Origin: Arthrobacter sp.
GTDB taxonomy: Bacteria > Actinomycetota > Actinomycetes > Actinomycetales > Micrococcaceae
Length of the DNA: 31,003 bases
Direction: 5' to 3'
Assembly (NCBI GenBank): GCA_018260285.1
Contig: JAGLBH010000003.1
Coordinates: forward strand, 1-31,003
Positions 20,394 through 28,398 of this stretch are shown piece by piece. Position 1 is the first letter of the stretch. Each line of letters opens with the position of its first letter. Under the pieces are notes generated by a model that made no database searches, had not been told where the DNA came from, and saw nothing but the letters and a program-made list of their open reading frames with translations. The position numbers were made by a program, and so were the translations under genes.

Positions 20394-20593
20394 GGGTGGT
20401 GTCCTTCTACGTCGAAGTCATGGTTGACAAGACAGCTCCAACGCCGTGGCATGTCGGTGAAACGCACTTCAGTCACAGCGCAGAAATCTGCCCTTAGTGG
20501 GAACTCTAGTCCCGTTGTCCGGGTATGCCCTCCCTCAGAATACGTCCTTGTGAGGAATGGCACACCTTAACATCGGCCTCCCTGTCCAGCCTT

Positions 20594-23167
20594 TCAGACT
20601 TTGGTCAGAGGGGCCAGGCGGAGAAGCAGGCGCTTGTCCCCCTCCCCGAAGCGAATCTTCGCCACTTCCTTGGGCCCGCTCCCCTCCAGGGCGACGACGG
20701 TGCCCGTTCCGAACGAGGAATGCCGCACGGTGTCACCCGGCGAGAGCTGCCCCACCAGACCGGTCGCCCCCTGCCCGCCGGACGCGCCTGCCGCTGGGCT
20801 CTGCGCCCCGGAGCCTGCAGCCCCCGGGCGCCCCGGGAAGGTCTTGAGGGCGCCCACGGCTGGACCCTTGGTCAGACTGGAGAAGCCGCCCTCGTCCCGC
20901 GTGTATCGGGAGCCGCCCGGGGCGAATGAGACGCCGCCTGACCCCGATCCGCCGAACCCAGAGCCCCCGAATCCTGAGCCGCCGAAGACGCCCGTGCGCC
21001 GAGTGCTCCCCTCGCGCTTCCAGTCGATGAGGTCCGCGGGGATCTCGTCGAGGAACTGGCTGCCCGGGTTGTACTGGCTCTGCCCCCACATGGAGCGCAC
21101 CTCTGACCGCGTCAGGTAGAGGCGCTGCCGTGCACGGGTCAGCCCCACATAGGCCAGGCGCCGCTCTTCCGCGAGCTCCTTCGGGTCCGCAGCGGACCTG
21201 CTGTGCGGGAAGAGCCCCTGCTCCAGCCCGGTGAGGAAGACCACCGGGAACTCGAGGCCCTTGGCGGTGTGGAGGGTCATGAGCGTCACCACGCCCTGGC
21301 GCCGGGCCTCCTCGACGGCTGCGGCCACTTCGACAGCGCTGCCCTCGGGCGCATCCGGGATCTGATCAGCGTCCGCGACCAGCGCCACTCCCTCGAGGTA
21401 CTCTCCGAGGGTTCCTTCGGGGTTCTCCTCCTCGAACTCGCGCACGACGGCCACGAGCTCTGCCAGGTTCTCCACCCGAGACTCGTCCTGGGGGTCGTCG
21501 CTCGTCCTGAGCATCTCGAGGTATCCGGTCTTGGAGAGCACTGCCTGCACAGCGGCCACGGGCCCCTCGGCCTGGGCCGTCTCGGAGAGCTCCCCCATGA
21601 GCTCGGCGAACTGCTGGGTGAGCTTCACCCCGCGCGTGCCCAGCCCTGGGGCCTCGTCAGAGCGGCGCAGCGCTGCCATGAAGCTGATCCGCTCCCGCTC
21701 GGCGAGCGCCGCCACGGAGCCCTCCGCCCGATCCCCGATGCCCCGCTTGGGCTCATTGAGGATGCGGCGCACGTTGACGTCGTCGTCGGGGTTGACCAGC
21801 GCGCGCAGGTAGGCGAGGACGTCCTTGATCTCTTTGCGCTCGTAGAAGCGCGTGCCGCCGACCACTCGGTACGGGACGCCGTGCCGCACGAGGAGGTCCT
21901 CGATGCTGCGCGACTGGGCGTTGGTCCGGTAGAACACGGCCACGTCCCCGGGACGCGCATGCCCGCTGTCCCCGAGGCGGTCGATCTCGCGGACGATGAA
22001 CTCGGCCTCGGCGTGCTCCGACTCGCCCACGTATCCGACGATCTTCTCCCCCGCGCCCTCGGCCGTCCAGAGGTTCTTGGCGGGCCGGTCCGGGTTCTTG
22101 GAGATGACGGCGTTCGCCGCCGAGAGGATGTTCTGCGTGGAGCGGTAGTTCTGCTCGAGGAGGATGGTCCGGGCGTCCGGGTAGTCCTTCTCGAACTCGA
22201 TGATGTTGCGGATGTCCGCGCCGCGGAAGGCGTAGATGGACTGGTCGGAGTCGCCCACGACGGTCAGCTCGGCGCCCGGCAGGGAGTCGGACTGGGTCAG
22301 CTCGCGCACGAGCGCGTACTGGGCATGGTTGGTGTCCTGGTACTCGTCCACGAGCACATGGCGGAAGCGCCGGCGGTAGTTCTCCGCCACCTGCGGGAAC
22401 GCGCGGAACATGTAGACGGTCTGGGCGATCAGGTCGTCGAAGTCCATGGCGTTGGCCTGCCGCAGCCGCCGGGTATAGCCGCGATAGACCTCAGAGACCG
22501 CCGACTCGAAGGGGTCCTCGTGGTTGGCCTCGGCGGAGTAGTCCTCGTCATCGATGAGCTCGTTCTTGAGCGCCGAGATCTTGTGCTGAATCTGCTTGGG
22601 CGGGAACTTCTTGGGATCCAGGTCCAGGCCCTTGGCGACGAGCGTGATGAGACGGAGGCTGTCCGCCGAGTCGTAGATCGAGAAGTTCTGGTTCATGCCG
22701 ATCACGCTCGCCTCCCGGCGCAGAATCCGCACGCAGGACGAGTGGAAGGTGCTGATCCACATGCGCTCCGCCGCAGGGCCCACGAGGTCCTTGACGCGCT
22801 CCCGCATCTCCGCCGCGGCCTTGTTGGTGAACGTGATGGCCAGGATCTCCCCCGGGTGCGCCTGCCCCGTGGCGAGCTTGTGCGCAATCCGGTGCGTCAG
22901 CACGCGGGTCTTGCCCGAGCCTGCACCGGCCACGATGAGCAGCGGCGGGCCCTGGTGCACGACGGCGGCCAGCTGCTGCTCGTTGAGCCCCTCCAAGAGC
23001 TCGGATCCCGTTGCAGGGCTGGGCGCCTGCGGCGGATTCTCCGCGAAGGGGTCAGCACCCTGCAGGTCGGCGTCGTCGAACCCGCCCGGGAGCCGGGGAA
23101 GCCGAGCCTCCGGGGCCGAGCGGTCTTTCTTGAGGGCATCAAAGTGCGGGTCAAAGAGGAAATCCAT
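20594..23167 (-). CDS. pcrA: ATP-dependent DNA helicase PcrA/UvrD
   Basis: An 857-residue superfamily 1A 3'-5' helicase for nucleotide-excision repair and clearing of replication or recombination intermediates. After a 60-residue lineage-specific N-terminus come motif Q (LNEQQLAAV), Walker A (AGAGSGKTRVLTHRI, about 80-94), ITFTNKAAAEM, STFHSSCVRILR, Walker B DEYQDTN, GDSDQSIYAFRGA, EQNYRST, LMTLHTAKGLEFPVVF and VGLTRARQRLYL. Near residue 725 a Gly/Ser-rich repeat (GGSGFGGSGFGGSG) links to a C-terminal Tudor-like domain (GDTVRHSSFGTGTVVALEG), which in PcrA contacts RNA polymerase. The ATG is 10 nt after a TAGACT box. Confidence 0.96.
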   Translation of the reverse strand: MDFLFDPHFDALKKDRSAPEARLPRLPGGFDDADLQGADPFAENPPQAPSPATGSELLEGLNEQQLAAVVHQGPPLLIVAGAGSGKTRVLTHRIAHKLATGQAHPGEILAITFTNKAAAEMRERVKDLVGPAAERMWISTFHSSCVRILRREASVIGMNQNFSIYDSADSLRLITLVAKGLDLDPKKFPPKQIQHKISALKNELIDDEDYSAEANHEDPFESAVSEVYRGYTRRLRQANAMDFDDLIAQTVYMFRAFPQVAENYRRRFRHVLVDEYQDTNHAQYALVRELTQSDSLPGAELTVVGDSDQSIYAFRGADIRNIIEFEKDYPDARTILLEQNYRSTQNILSAANAVISKNPDRPAKNLWTAEGAGEKIVGYVGESEHAEAEFIVREIDRLGDSGHARPGDVAVFYRTNAQSRSIEDLLVRHGVPYRVVGGTRFYERKEIKDVLAYLRALVNPDDDVNVRRILNEPKRGIGDRAEGSVAALAERERISFMAALRRSDEAPGLGTRGVKLTQQFAELMGELSETAQAEGPVAAVQAVLSKTGYLEMLRTSDDPQDESRVENLAELVAVVREFEEENPEGTLGEYLEGVALVADADQIPDAPEGSAVEVAAAVEEARRQGVVTLMTLHTAKGLEFPVVFLTGLEQGLFPHSRSAADPKELAEERRLAYVGLTRARQRLYLTRSEVRSMWGQSQYNPGSQFLDEIPADLIDWKREGSTRRTGVFGGSGFGGSGFGGSGSGGVSFAPGGSRYTRDEGGFSSLTKGPAVGALKTFPGRPGAAGSGAQSPAAGASGGQGATGLVGQLSPGDTVRHSSFGTGTVVALEGSGPKEVAKIRFGEGDKRLLLRLAPLTKV

Positions 23168-23177
23168 GATTCCCTCA

Positions 23178-23183
23178 GTCTAG
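23178..23183 (-). promoter_or_regulatory. Possible -10 box for pcrA
   Basis: TAGACT on the minus strand fits TANNNT and ends 10 nt before the pcrA ATG, giving a very short leader. A second TAGACT lies at 23204-23199. Neither has a clear -35, so the call is weak. Confidence 0.3.
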
Positions 23184-23222
23184 GCGGAGGGGTGGACAGT
23201 CTAAGAGGACACCCCCGTGGCC

Positions 23223-23996
23223 TCAGCCCGCCGCCTCCAGCAGGGACTGCATCTCCCCCACCGCCTGCTCTCCCCCGGCGAGGCTCCAGACGACGCCGCC
23301 CGCCTCCGCCTGCGCGGTGCGCCCGCCGGCGGCCTCGACAAGGGCCTTCCCCGGCAGCCAGTCCCACTCGGGCACGCTGTGCTGCATCCAGGCCCCGATC
23401 CGCCCGGCGGCCACGAGGGACAGGTCCACCGAGCCCGAGCCGAACATCCGCACGGTCGCGGCCTCGGAGGCCACAGCGTGCCAGGCGGCCCGGACCGGCT
23501 CGTCCTGCATCCACGTCGGGTGCAGGTACGTGGCGAGGCTCAGCGTCTCGAGGCTGCCTGCGGCCACGCGGCGCCCGTCGTCGTCGCCCAGGGAGAACAT
23601 CTCTTGCGTGCCCGGGACGTACACGGCGGAGGCGAGCGCCTGCCCGTCTGGGCCCGTCAGGGCGATCGCGGAGCACCAGGGGCCCGCGCCGGAGAGGAAG
23701 TTGTAGGTGCCGTCCACGGGGTCGATGATCCAGCGGCGCCCGCTCGTGCCGACCACGGCCGCGCCCTCTTCGCCGACAATCGAGTCGTGCGGCCTCACCC
23801 GGCGCAGCTCGGACACGACGAGCGCCTCAGCGGCCTCGTCCGCCTCCGTGACGACATCCGCCGCGTTGGCCTTCGAGCGGGATGAAAGACCCGCATCCCG
23901 CATCCGCGCCGCGAGAGTGCCCGCAGAAAAGACAAGAGACTCCGCGACCAGATGGTCGGGAGTCTCTTGAGAAAGCGTGATCTCACGCATGCTCAT
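23223..23996 (-). CDS. Inositol-monophosphatase-family phosphatase
   Basis: 257 residues of the Mg-dependent FIG/IMPase superfamily, which includes inositol monophosphatase, fructose-1,6-bisphosphatase, CysQ and actinobacterial histidinol-phosphate phosphatase (HisN). Metal-site motifs: VVTEADEAAE (about 48-57), GEEGA (E76, E77), IDPVDGTYNF (D92, D95, G96, T97), and C-terminal EWDWLPGKALVEAAGG with the last metal Asp. HisN and IMPase cannot be separated from sequence alone here. It starts 7 nt after the rpmJ stop, so it is probably co-transcribed; pcrA follows after 55 bp. A second ATG two codons in is an alternative start, with weak ribosome sites for both. Confidence 0.9.
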   Translation of the reverse strand: MSMREITLSQETPDHLVAESLVFSAGTLAARMRDAGLSSRSKANAADVVTEADEAAEALVVSELRRVRPHDSIVGEEGAAVVGTSGRRWIIDPVDGTYNFLSGAGPWCSAIALTGPDGQALASAVYVPGTQEMFSLGDDDGRRVAAGSLETLSLATYLHPTWMQDEPVRAAWHAVASEAATVRMFGSGSVDLSLVAAGRIGAWMQHSVPEWDWLPGKALVEAAGGRTAQAEAGGVVWSLAGGEQAVGEMQSLLEAAG

Positions 23997-24003
23997 CCGG
24001 GGA

Positions 24004-24126
24004 TTAGCCCTGGCGAGCCTTCATGCGCGGGTTCTTCTTGTTGATGACAAACGTCTTGCCGCGGCGGCGGACAACCTGAGCGCCGTCGATCTTCTTGAGC
24101 GCGCGAAGCGAGTTGCGGACCTTCAT
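24004..24126 (-). CDS. rpmJ: 50S ribosomal protein L36, cysteine-free (type B) form
   Basis: 40 residues starting [20 protein letters not shown] and ending with [13 protein letters not shown]. It lacks the CxxC...H zinc site of standard L36, so it is the C- paralogue, which does not need zinc. In many actinobacteria and enterobacteria such paralogues replace the zinc form under zinc limitation through Zur; I found no clear Zur box here. AAAGGAG 5 nt before the ATG is an excellent ribosome site. The phosphatase gene follows 7 nt after the stop. It is easily missed because of its length. Confidence 0.95.
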   Translation of the reverse strand: MKVRNSLRALKKIDGAQVVRRRGKTFVINKKNPRMKARQG

Positions 24127-24504
24127 GAGTTCTCCTTTTAATCGGGCCAATGTGCGGTATGTAAAGCAACGGCGAGCGTCGGCGGGTGAGCCTCATCGCC
24201 TCGACCGTGGCTGACACAACGCTCGGGAATCTCACGCGGCCCAATCCAAGGCAGTGGATCCCAAAACTAGTTGGTAGTCACGTTACGTCTGGGAGCGACG
24301 CCGTCTAACTTGTGTTCGGCCCACGTTCAAGAGGACACGCGGACACGAAGAATCATTCTATGTGATATCGGGGCACGGGGCAATTTCTGAGCGCGACGCC
24401 GCGAGCGCCCTGGCGCTCAGCCGAGAGAACGCGGCGTTCTGAGCGCTCAGAACGCCGCGATCTCTCGGTGGAGCGGGAGGTTCCCGACGGGGCGGGAAGA
24501 AGTG
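24127..24504 (+). other. Non-coding region between rpmJ and tRNA-Arg
   Basis: No gene supported. The left part is the rpmJ leader, with no confident promoter. The right part is dense in inverted repeats: CTGAGCGC/GCGCTCAG (24387-24420), the 48-bp palindrome (24421-24468), and TTCCCG/CGGGAA (24481-24498) just past the tRNA 3' end. Confidence 0.5.
24421..24468 (+). repeat. 48-bp near-perfect palindrome downstream of tRNA-Arg
   Basis: The two 24-bp arms (24421-24444 and 24445-24468) are complementary at 23 positions; only the A-A pair at 24429/24460 fails. There is no spacer, so it could form a cruciform or a very long hairpin. It lies 37 nt past the tRNA end and could terminate it, although no T-run follows. 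Confidence 0.85.
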
Positions 24505-24577
24505 TGCCCTCGATAGGATTCGAACCTACGACACCGGCTTTAGGAGAGCCGTGCTCTATCCCCTGAGCTACGAGGGC
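24505..24577 (-). tRNA. tRNA-Arg (anticodon CCU)
   Basis: A 73-nt cloverleaf on the minus strand. The acceptor stem GCCCTCG pairs with CGAGGGC, the discriminator is A. The D arm is AGCTCAGGGGATAGAGC, the anticodon stem CGGCT/AGCCG encloses loop CTCCTAA with anticodon CCT, and the T arm is GTAGG-TTCGAAT-CCTAT. CCA is not encoded. It reads AGG codons, which are rare in high-GC genomes. Confidence 0.96.
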
Positions 24578-24669
24578 CAGCGCCCGCGGATGCTCTCCGC
24601 TAGCGTTGCAGTTGTCCATTCTATCCGCTCCCCGGCGTCGCCTCCGCCGACCTCCCCGAAGGAGTCCCC

Positions 24670-25641
24670 ATGCCCTACCCCGTGCTCGACCTGGCCGGCT
24701 TCCTCACCGGCACATGGACGGCCGAGCGCCGCATCGAGGACCGCCTCAACGGGGTCCGAGGGGCTTTCACCGGCACGCTCTCCTTCACGCGGCAGGGGTC
24801 CGATCAGCAGGGATCGGAGACGACGACGCCGGCCGCCCGCCCCGACGATCCCGCCGACCTCGGCGCCCCCATACGCCTCCTCGCCCGCGAGGAGGGGCGC
24901 CTGAGCATGGAGCGAGCAGACCCCGTCCCGGTCTACAGGAATCATGTCTGGGAGACGGAGGGCTCCTCTGCAGAGGTCTTCTTCGAGGACGGCCGCCTGT
25001 TCCACCCGCTCGACCTGTCCTCCGGCGCGGACGCCCCGGCCCACTGGTGCTCCCCCGATGAGTACGAGGGGCAGGTGGAGGCGCTCTCCTCGAGCGAGAT
25101 GAGGTGGACCTGGCGAGTCACCGGCCCCCGCAAGGACCTCGTGCTGGAGACCCGCCTCACCCGTCCCCTGCCGGTCATCACCGTCTCGGCCGTCCAGCTG
25201 ACAGACCCTGCCGGAGGGCTCGTCCTTGTCCGCAAGCGCGGAACCTCGGCGTTCATGCAGCCCGGCGGCAAGCCGGAGCCGGGCGAGAGCGCCCTCGCCG
25301 CAGCCCGGCGCGAGCTCGCCGAGGAGCTGGGGCTGGACCTGCCCGCGGGCGCCTTCACCCACCTGCACACGTGGCGGGGGCGGCCTGCCAATGAGAGCGG
25401 CGTCGAGCTCTGCTCCGAGACGTTCGCCGCAGCCCTGCCGGAGGGCGCGACCCCTGTCCCTGCGGCCGAGATCGCCGAGCTCCTCGTGCTCTCCCCGGCG
25501 GAGCAGGCGGCTGCGGCAGCCACCGGCGTCGTCGTCACCCGGCGCGGGGAGGAGTACGCGGTGGCGCCGCTGCTCCGCGAGCGCATCCTGCCCGACCTGA
25601 TCTCAGGGGCTCAGTCCGCGTCGGCGAACTGCGTCCGGTAG
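24670..25641 (+). CDS. DUF6314-Nudix hydrolase fusion
   Basis: 323 residues. The first about 165 resemble DUF6314: AGFLTGTWTAERRIEDR, GVRGAFTGTLSF, FFEDGRLFHPLDL and RWTWRVTGPRKDLVLETRLTR; no function is established for it. Residues about 168-310 form a Nudix hydrolase with a perfect Nudix box: G200, E206, R214, E215, E218, E219, G221 in GGKPEPGESALAAARRELAE. Nudix enzymes cleave nucleoside diphosphates linked to another group, often damaged nucleotides. The DUF has an extra 25-residue Gln/Ser/Pro insertion near 42-67. AAGGAG precedes the ATG. The 3' end overlaps the convergent ABC exporter by 31 bp. Confidence 0.87.
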   Translation: MPYPVLDLAGFLTGTWTAERRIEDRLNGVRGAFTGTLSFTRQGSDQQGSETTTPAARPDDPADLGAPIRLLAREEGRLSMERADPVPVYRNHVWETEGSSAEVFFEDGRLFHPLDLSSGADAPAHWCSPDEYEGQVEALSSSEMRWTWRVTGPRKDLVLETRLTRPLPVITVSAVQLTDPAGGLVLVRKRGTSAFMQPGGKPEPGESALAAARRELAEELGLDLPAGAFTHLHTWRGRPANESGVELCSETFAAALPEGATPVPAAEIAELLVLSPAEQAAAAATGVVVTRRGEEYAVAPLLRERILPDLISGAQSASANCVR

Positions 25642-27473
25642 AGCTCTTCGTAGCGCCCGCCGAGGGCCAGCAGCTCGGCGTGAGTGCCCGACTCCACGAT
25701 CCGGCCGGCCTCCACGACGAGGATCGCGTCGGCATCCCGCACGGTGGAGAGGCGGTGGGCGATGACGAGCGCGGTCCGCCCCTCGAGCGCCTCCGCGAAG
25801 GCGGCCTGCACGGCGGCCTCGTTCGTCGAGTCGAGCGCGGCGGTGGCCTCGTCAAGGATGATGATCTGCGGCCGCGCCAGGAGCATGCGCGCGATGGTCA
25901 TCCGCTGGCGCTCGCCGCCGGAGAGGCGGTAGCCTCGCTCGCCCACGATGGTGTCCAGCCCGTCCGGCAGGCTCCGCACGAGCGGCTCCAGGCGCGCGCG
26001 GCGCAGGGCCTCCCACAGCTCGTCGTCGCTGGCCTCGGGGCGCGCCAGGGCCACGTTGGCGCGGATGGACTCGTGGAAGAGGTGCCCGTCCTGCGTCACC
26101 ATGCCGATGCCCGCGCGCAGGTCCGCGAAGGAGAGGTCCCGCACGTCCACGCCGCCGAGCTCCACGGCCCCGGAGGAGACGTCGTAGAGCCGCGCGGCCA
26201 GCTGGGCGATCGTCGACTTTCCTGCGCCGGAAGAGCCGACGAGCGCCACGGTCTGACCCGGCTTGACCTCGAAGTCCAGGCCGTGGAGCACCTCGTCCCC
26301 GCCGCGGCTGTCCAGGACCGCCACGGACTCGAGGGAGGCCAGGGAGACCTCTTCTGCGCTGGGGTATGCGAAGCGCACGTCGCGGAAGGCGATGCCCACG
26401 GGGCCGGCGGGCAGCGGCGTCGTCTGCGCCTTCTCCCGGATGAGCGGCGTGAGGTCGAGGATCTCGAAGACCCGCTCGAAGCTCACGGCGGCCCCCATGA
26501 GGTCCGCGCGCGCGTTCGCGAGGGAGGTCAGCGGCCCGTAGAGGCGGGTCAGGAGGAGGGCGAGGACGACGACGTCGCCCGCGTTGAGCGAGCCGTCCAC
26601 GGCGAACCAGCCGCCCACCCCGTAGACGAGCGCGAGGGCCAGCGCGGAGACGAGCGTGAGCAGCGTCAGGAAGATCTGCTGCATGGTGGAGGACTTCACG
26701 CCGATGTCCCGCACGCGCAGCGCCCGCTCCCGGAACTCGCCCGCCTCGGCGTGCGGGCTGCCGAAGAGCTTGACGAGCGTGGCGCCCGGCGCGGAGAAGC
26801 GCTCGGTCATCTGGGTGGTCATCGCGGCGTTGTGGTCGTTGGACTCGCGGCGCAGCGTGGCCAGGCGCCCGCCGATCTTCCGCGAGGGCAGGAGGAAGAT
26901 CGGCAGGAGCAGGAGGCTGAGCACGGCGACCACCCAGGACTTGCTGATCATGACCGCGAGCGTGAGCAGGACGGTCACCGAGTTGGCCACCACGCCCGAG
27001 AGCGTCGTCGCGAAGGCCCGCTGGGCGCCGAGCACGTCCGAGTTCAGACGGGAGACAAGCGCCCCCGTCCGGGTCCGCATGAAGAAGGCGACCGGCATGG
27101 TCTGCACGTGCTCGTACACGCGGGTGCGCAGGTCGAGGATGACGTCCTCGCCGATGACCGCCGAGAGCCACCGGGTCACGAGGCCCACCCCCGCGTCCGC
27201 CAGGGCGACGACGGCGATGGCGACGGCGATGAGCACAATCAGACTCCGGTCCCCGCCTGCGCCCATCTCGTCGACGACCTGCCCCGCGAGGATCGGCGTG
27301 GCCACGGAGAGGAGGGCCGAGAGCACGGAGACGAGGACGAACGCGATGAGCCGCCCCCGGTAGGGCCGCGCGAACTCGAAGATCCTGCGGATGGTCTCCC
27401 GGGAGACGGGCTTGACTTCGGTGCTCTGGCTGGCGCGCATCATCTGATGCATCGCGACGCGTTCCATACTCAT
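25611..27473 (-). CDS. ABC exporter, fused membrane and ATPase domains
   Basis: A 620-residue half-transporter that should act as a homodimer. Residues about 35-335 hold six hydrophobic helices (FVLVSVLSALLSVATPILAG; LIVLIAVAIAVVALADAGVG; the PVAFFMRTRTGALVSRLNSD coupling segment). The ATPase domain has Walker A VGSSGAGKST (about 411), Q-loop VTQDGHLFHES, signature LSGGERQRM (about 517) and Walker B IIILDEATAALDS (about 537). This family exports drugs, lipids or peptides; the substrate is unknown. I start at 27473 because GATAAT ends 7 nt upstream; three in-frame ATGs lie close together. It diverges from the cystine-type importer. Confidence 0.9.
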   Translation of the reverse strand: MSMERVAMHQMMRASQSTEVKPVSRETIRRIFEFARPYRGRLIAFVLVSVLSALLSVATPILAGQVVDEMGAGGDRSLIVLIAVAIAVVALADAGVGLVTRWLSAVIGEDVILDLRTRVYEHVQTMPVAFFMRTRTGALVSRLNSDVLGAQRAFATTLSGVVANSVTVLLTLAVMISKSWVVAVLSLLLLPIFLLPSRKIGGRLATLRRESNDHNAAMTTQMTERFSAPGATLVKLFGSPHAEAGEFRERALRVRDIGVKSSTMQQIFLTLLTLVSALALALVYGVGGWFAVDGSLNAGDVVVLALLLTRLYGPLTSLANARADLMGAAVSFERVFEILDLTPLIREKAQTTPLPAGPVGIAFRDVRFAYPSAEEVSLASLESVAVLDSRGGDEVLHGLDFEVKPGQTVALVGSSGAGKSTIAQLAARLYDVSSGAVELGGVDVRDLSFADLRAGIGMVTQDGHLFHESIRANVALARPEASDDELWEALRRARLEPLVRSLPDGLDTIVGERGYRLSGGERQRMTIARMLLARPQIIILDEATAALDSTNEAAVQAAFAEALEGRTALVIAHRLSTVRDADAILVVEAGRIVESGTHAELLALGGRYEELYRTQFADAD

Positions 27474-27480
27474 TGCACCC

Positions 27481-27486
27481 ATTATC
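27481..27486 (-). promoter_or_regulatory. Leaderless-type -10 box of the ABC exporter
   Basis: GATAAT on the minus strand (five of six matches to TATAAT) ends 7 nt before the ATG at 27473. No clear -35. The palindrome CTGTGTCACAG sits a few bases upstream. Confidence 0.45.
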
Positions 27487-27493
27487 CGCCCCT

Positions 27494-27504
27494 CTGTGTC
27501 ACAG
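27494..27504. promoter_or_regulatory. Palindromic operator candidate CTGTGTCACAG
   Basis: An 11-bp perfect palindrome with one central base. It lies just upstream of the exporter -10 box and about 40 bp upstream of the importer -35. A repressor bound here would block the exporter promoter. No regulator gene is adjacent. Confidence 0.3.
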
Positions 27505-27539
27505 GGCGTAACAAATGGCGTTGCTTTTATCACATCGAG

Positions 27540-27568
27540 TTGGATCAGTGCTGAACTTTACGTAGTTT
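27540..27568 (+). promoter_or_regulatory. Promoter of the amino-acid ABC importer
   Basis: TTGGAT (27540-27545), a 17-bp spacer and TAGTTT (27563-27568). The leader is about 32 nt and ends with AGAGGA 7 nt before the ATG at 27607. Confidence 0.5.
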
Positions 27569-27606
27569 TGTCACATTAGCTCCCCCCAACTCCAGAGGAT
27601 TTCGCC

Positions 27607-28395
27607 ATGAACCGCCGCCACTTCACTGCCCTCGGCCTTGCCAGCATCACGTCGCTCGCTCTGGCAGCGTGCTCCGGCGGCGACAGCGGCACGTCCAGCC
27701 TGGAGACCGTCAAGTCCGCCGGCTCCATCAAGGTCGGCACGGAGGGCACGTACAAGCCCTTCACGTTCCACGCCCAGGCCGGTGCTCCCCTCTCCGGGTA
27801 CGACATCGACGTCATGAACGCCGTCGCCGAGAAGCTCGGCGTCAAGGCCGACTACCAGGAGACGCAGTGGGACGCGATCTTCGCGGGGCTCGACGCGAAG
27901 CGCTTCGACATCATCGCCAACCAGGTGGGCGTCAACGCCGAGCGCGAGGCCAAGTACCTCTTCTCCACCCCGTATGCGGTCTCCCGCGGCGTCGTCGTCG
28001 CGAAGGCAGACTCCTCGATCAAGAGCTTCGACGACCTGAAGGGCAAGAAGGTGGCCCAGTCCGCCACCTCGAACTTCGGCAAGCAGGCCAAGGAGAAGGG
28101 CGCGCTCATCACCCCCGTGGAAGGCTGGGCCCAGTCGGTCGAGCTCGTCAAGCAGGGACGCGTCGAGGCCACGATCAACGACAAGCTCACGGTGCTGGAC
28201 TACCTCAAGTCCAACCCGAACGCGGGCATCAAGATCGTTGCGGAGGACGCGACCGCGAGCAAGTCCGCCCTCCTGCTCCGCAAGGACTCCGCCGACCTCC
28301 GGGACGCGGTCAACAAGGCCCTCGCCGAGCTGGAGAAGGCCGGCACGCTCACCGAGCTGTCGAAGAAGTACTTCGGCGCTGACGTCAGCAAGTAG
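27607..28395 (+). CDS. Amino-acid ABC transporter substrate-binding lipoprotein, cystine-type
   Basis: 262 residues of the solute-binding protein family 3 (SBP_bac_3). The signal peptide MNRRHFTALGLASITSLALA ends in the lipobox LAAC with Cys22; the NRRHF start resembles a Tat motif. The domain begins SIKVGTEGTYKPFTFHAQAG, with GYDIDVMNAVAEKLGV and QWDAIFAGLDAKRFDIIANQVGV, the ligand-binding segment shared by polar amino acid and cystine binders. I favour L-cystine because of the neighbouring permease sequence, but other polar amino acids remain possible. First gene of a three-gene operon. Confidence 0.9.
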   Translation: MNRRHFTALGLASITSLALAACSGGDSGTSSLETVKSAGSIKVGTEGTYKPFTFHAQAGAPLSGYDIDVMNAVAEKLGVKADYQETQWDAIFAGLDAKRFDIIANQVGVNAEREAKYLFSTPYAVSRGVVVAKADSSIKSFDDLKGKKVAQSATSNFGKQAKEKGALITPVEGWAQSVELVKQGRVEATINDKLTVLDYLKSNPNAGIKIVAEDATASKSALLLRKDSADLRDAVNKALAELEKAGTLTELSKKYFGADVSK

Positions 28396-28398
28396 CGC

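Noticed and set aside
20321..20563. 80-codon open frame overlapping the sucC start and leader
   Set aside because: It overlaps sucC out of frame, lacks a good ribosome site and has no recognisable sequence.
21203..23728. 841-codon open frame opposite pcrA and the phosphatase
   Set aside because: Antisense shadow; it crosses two well-supported genes and encodes no recognisable domain.
24505..24577. tRNA-Arg as the attachment site of the accessory island
   Set aside because: The island is 6 kb away and separated by core genes; no copy of the tRNA 3' end was seen at its edges.
25680..27554. 624-codon open frame opposite the ABC exporter
   Set aside because: Antisense shadow with Gly/Arg/His/Glu-rich sequence; the exporter motifs are on the other strand.
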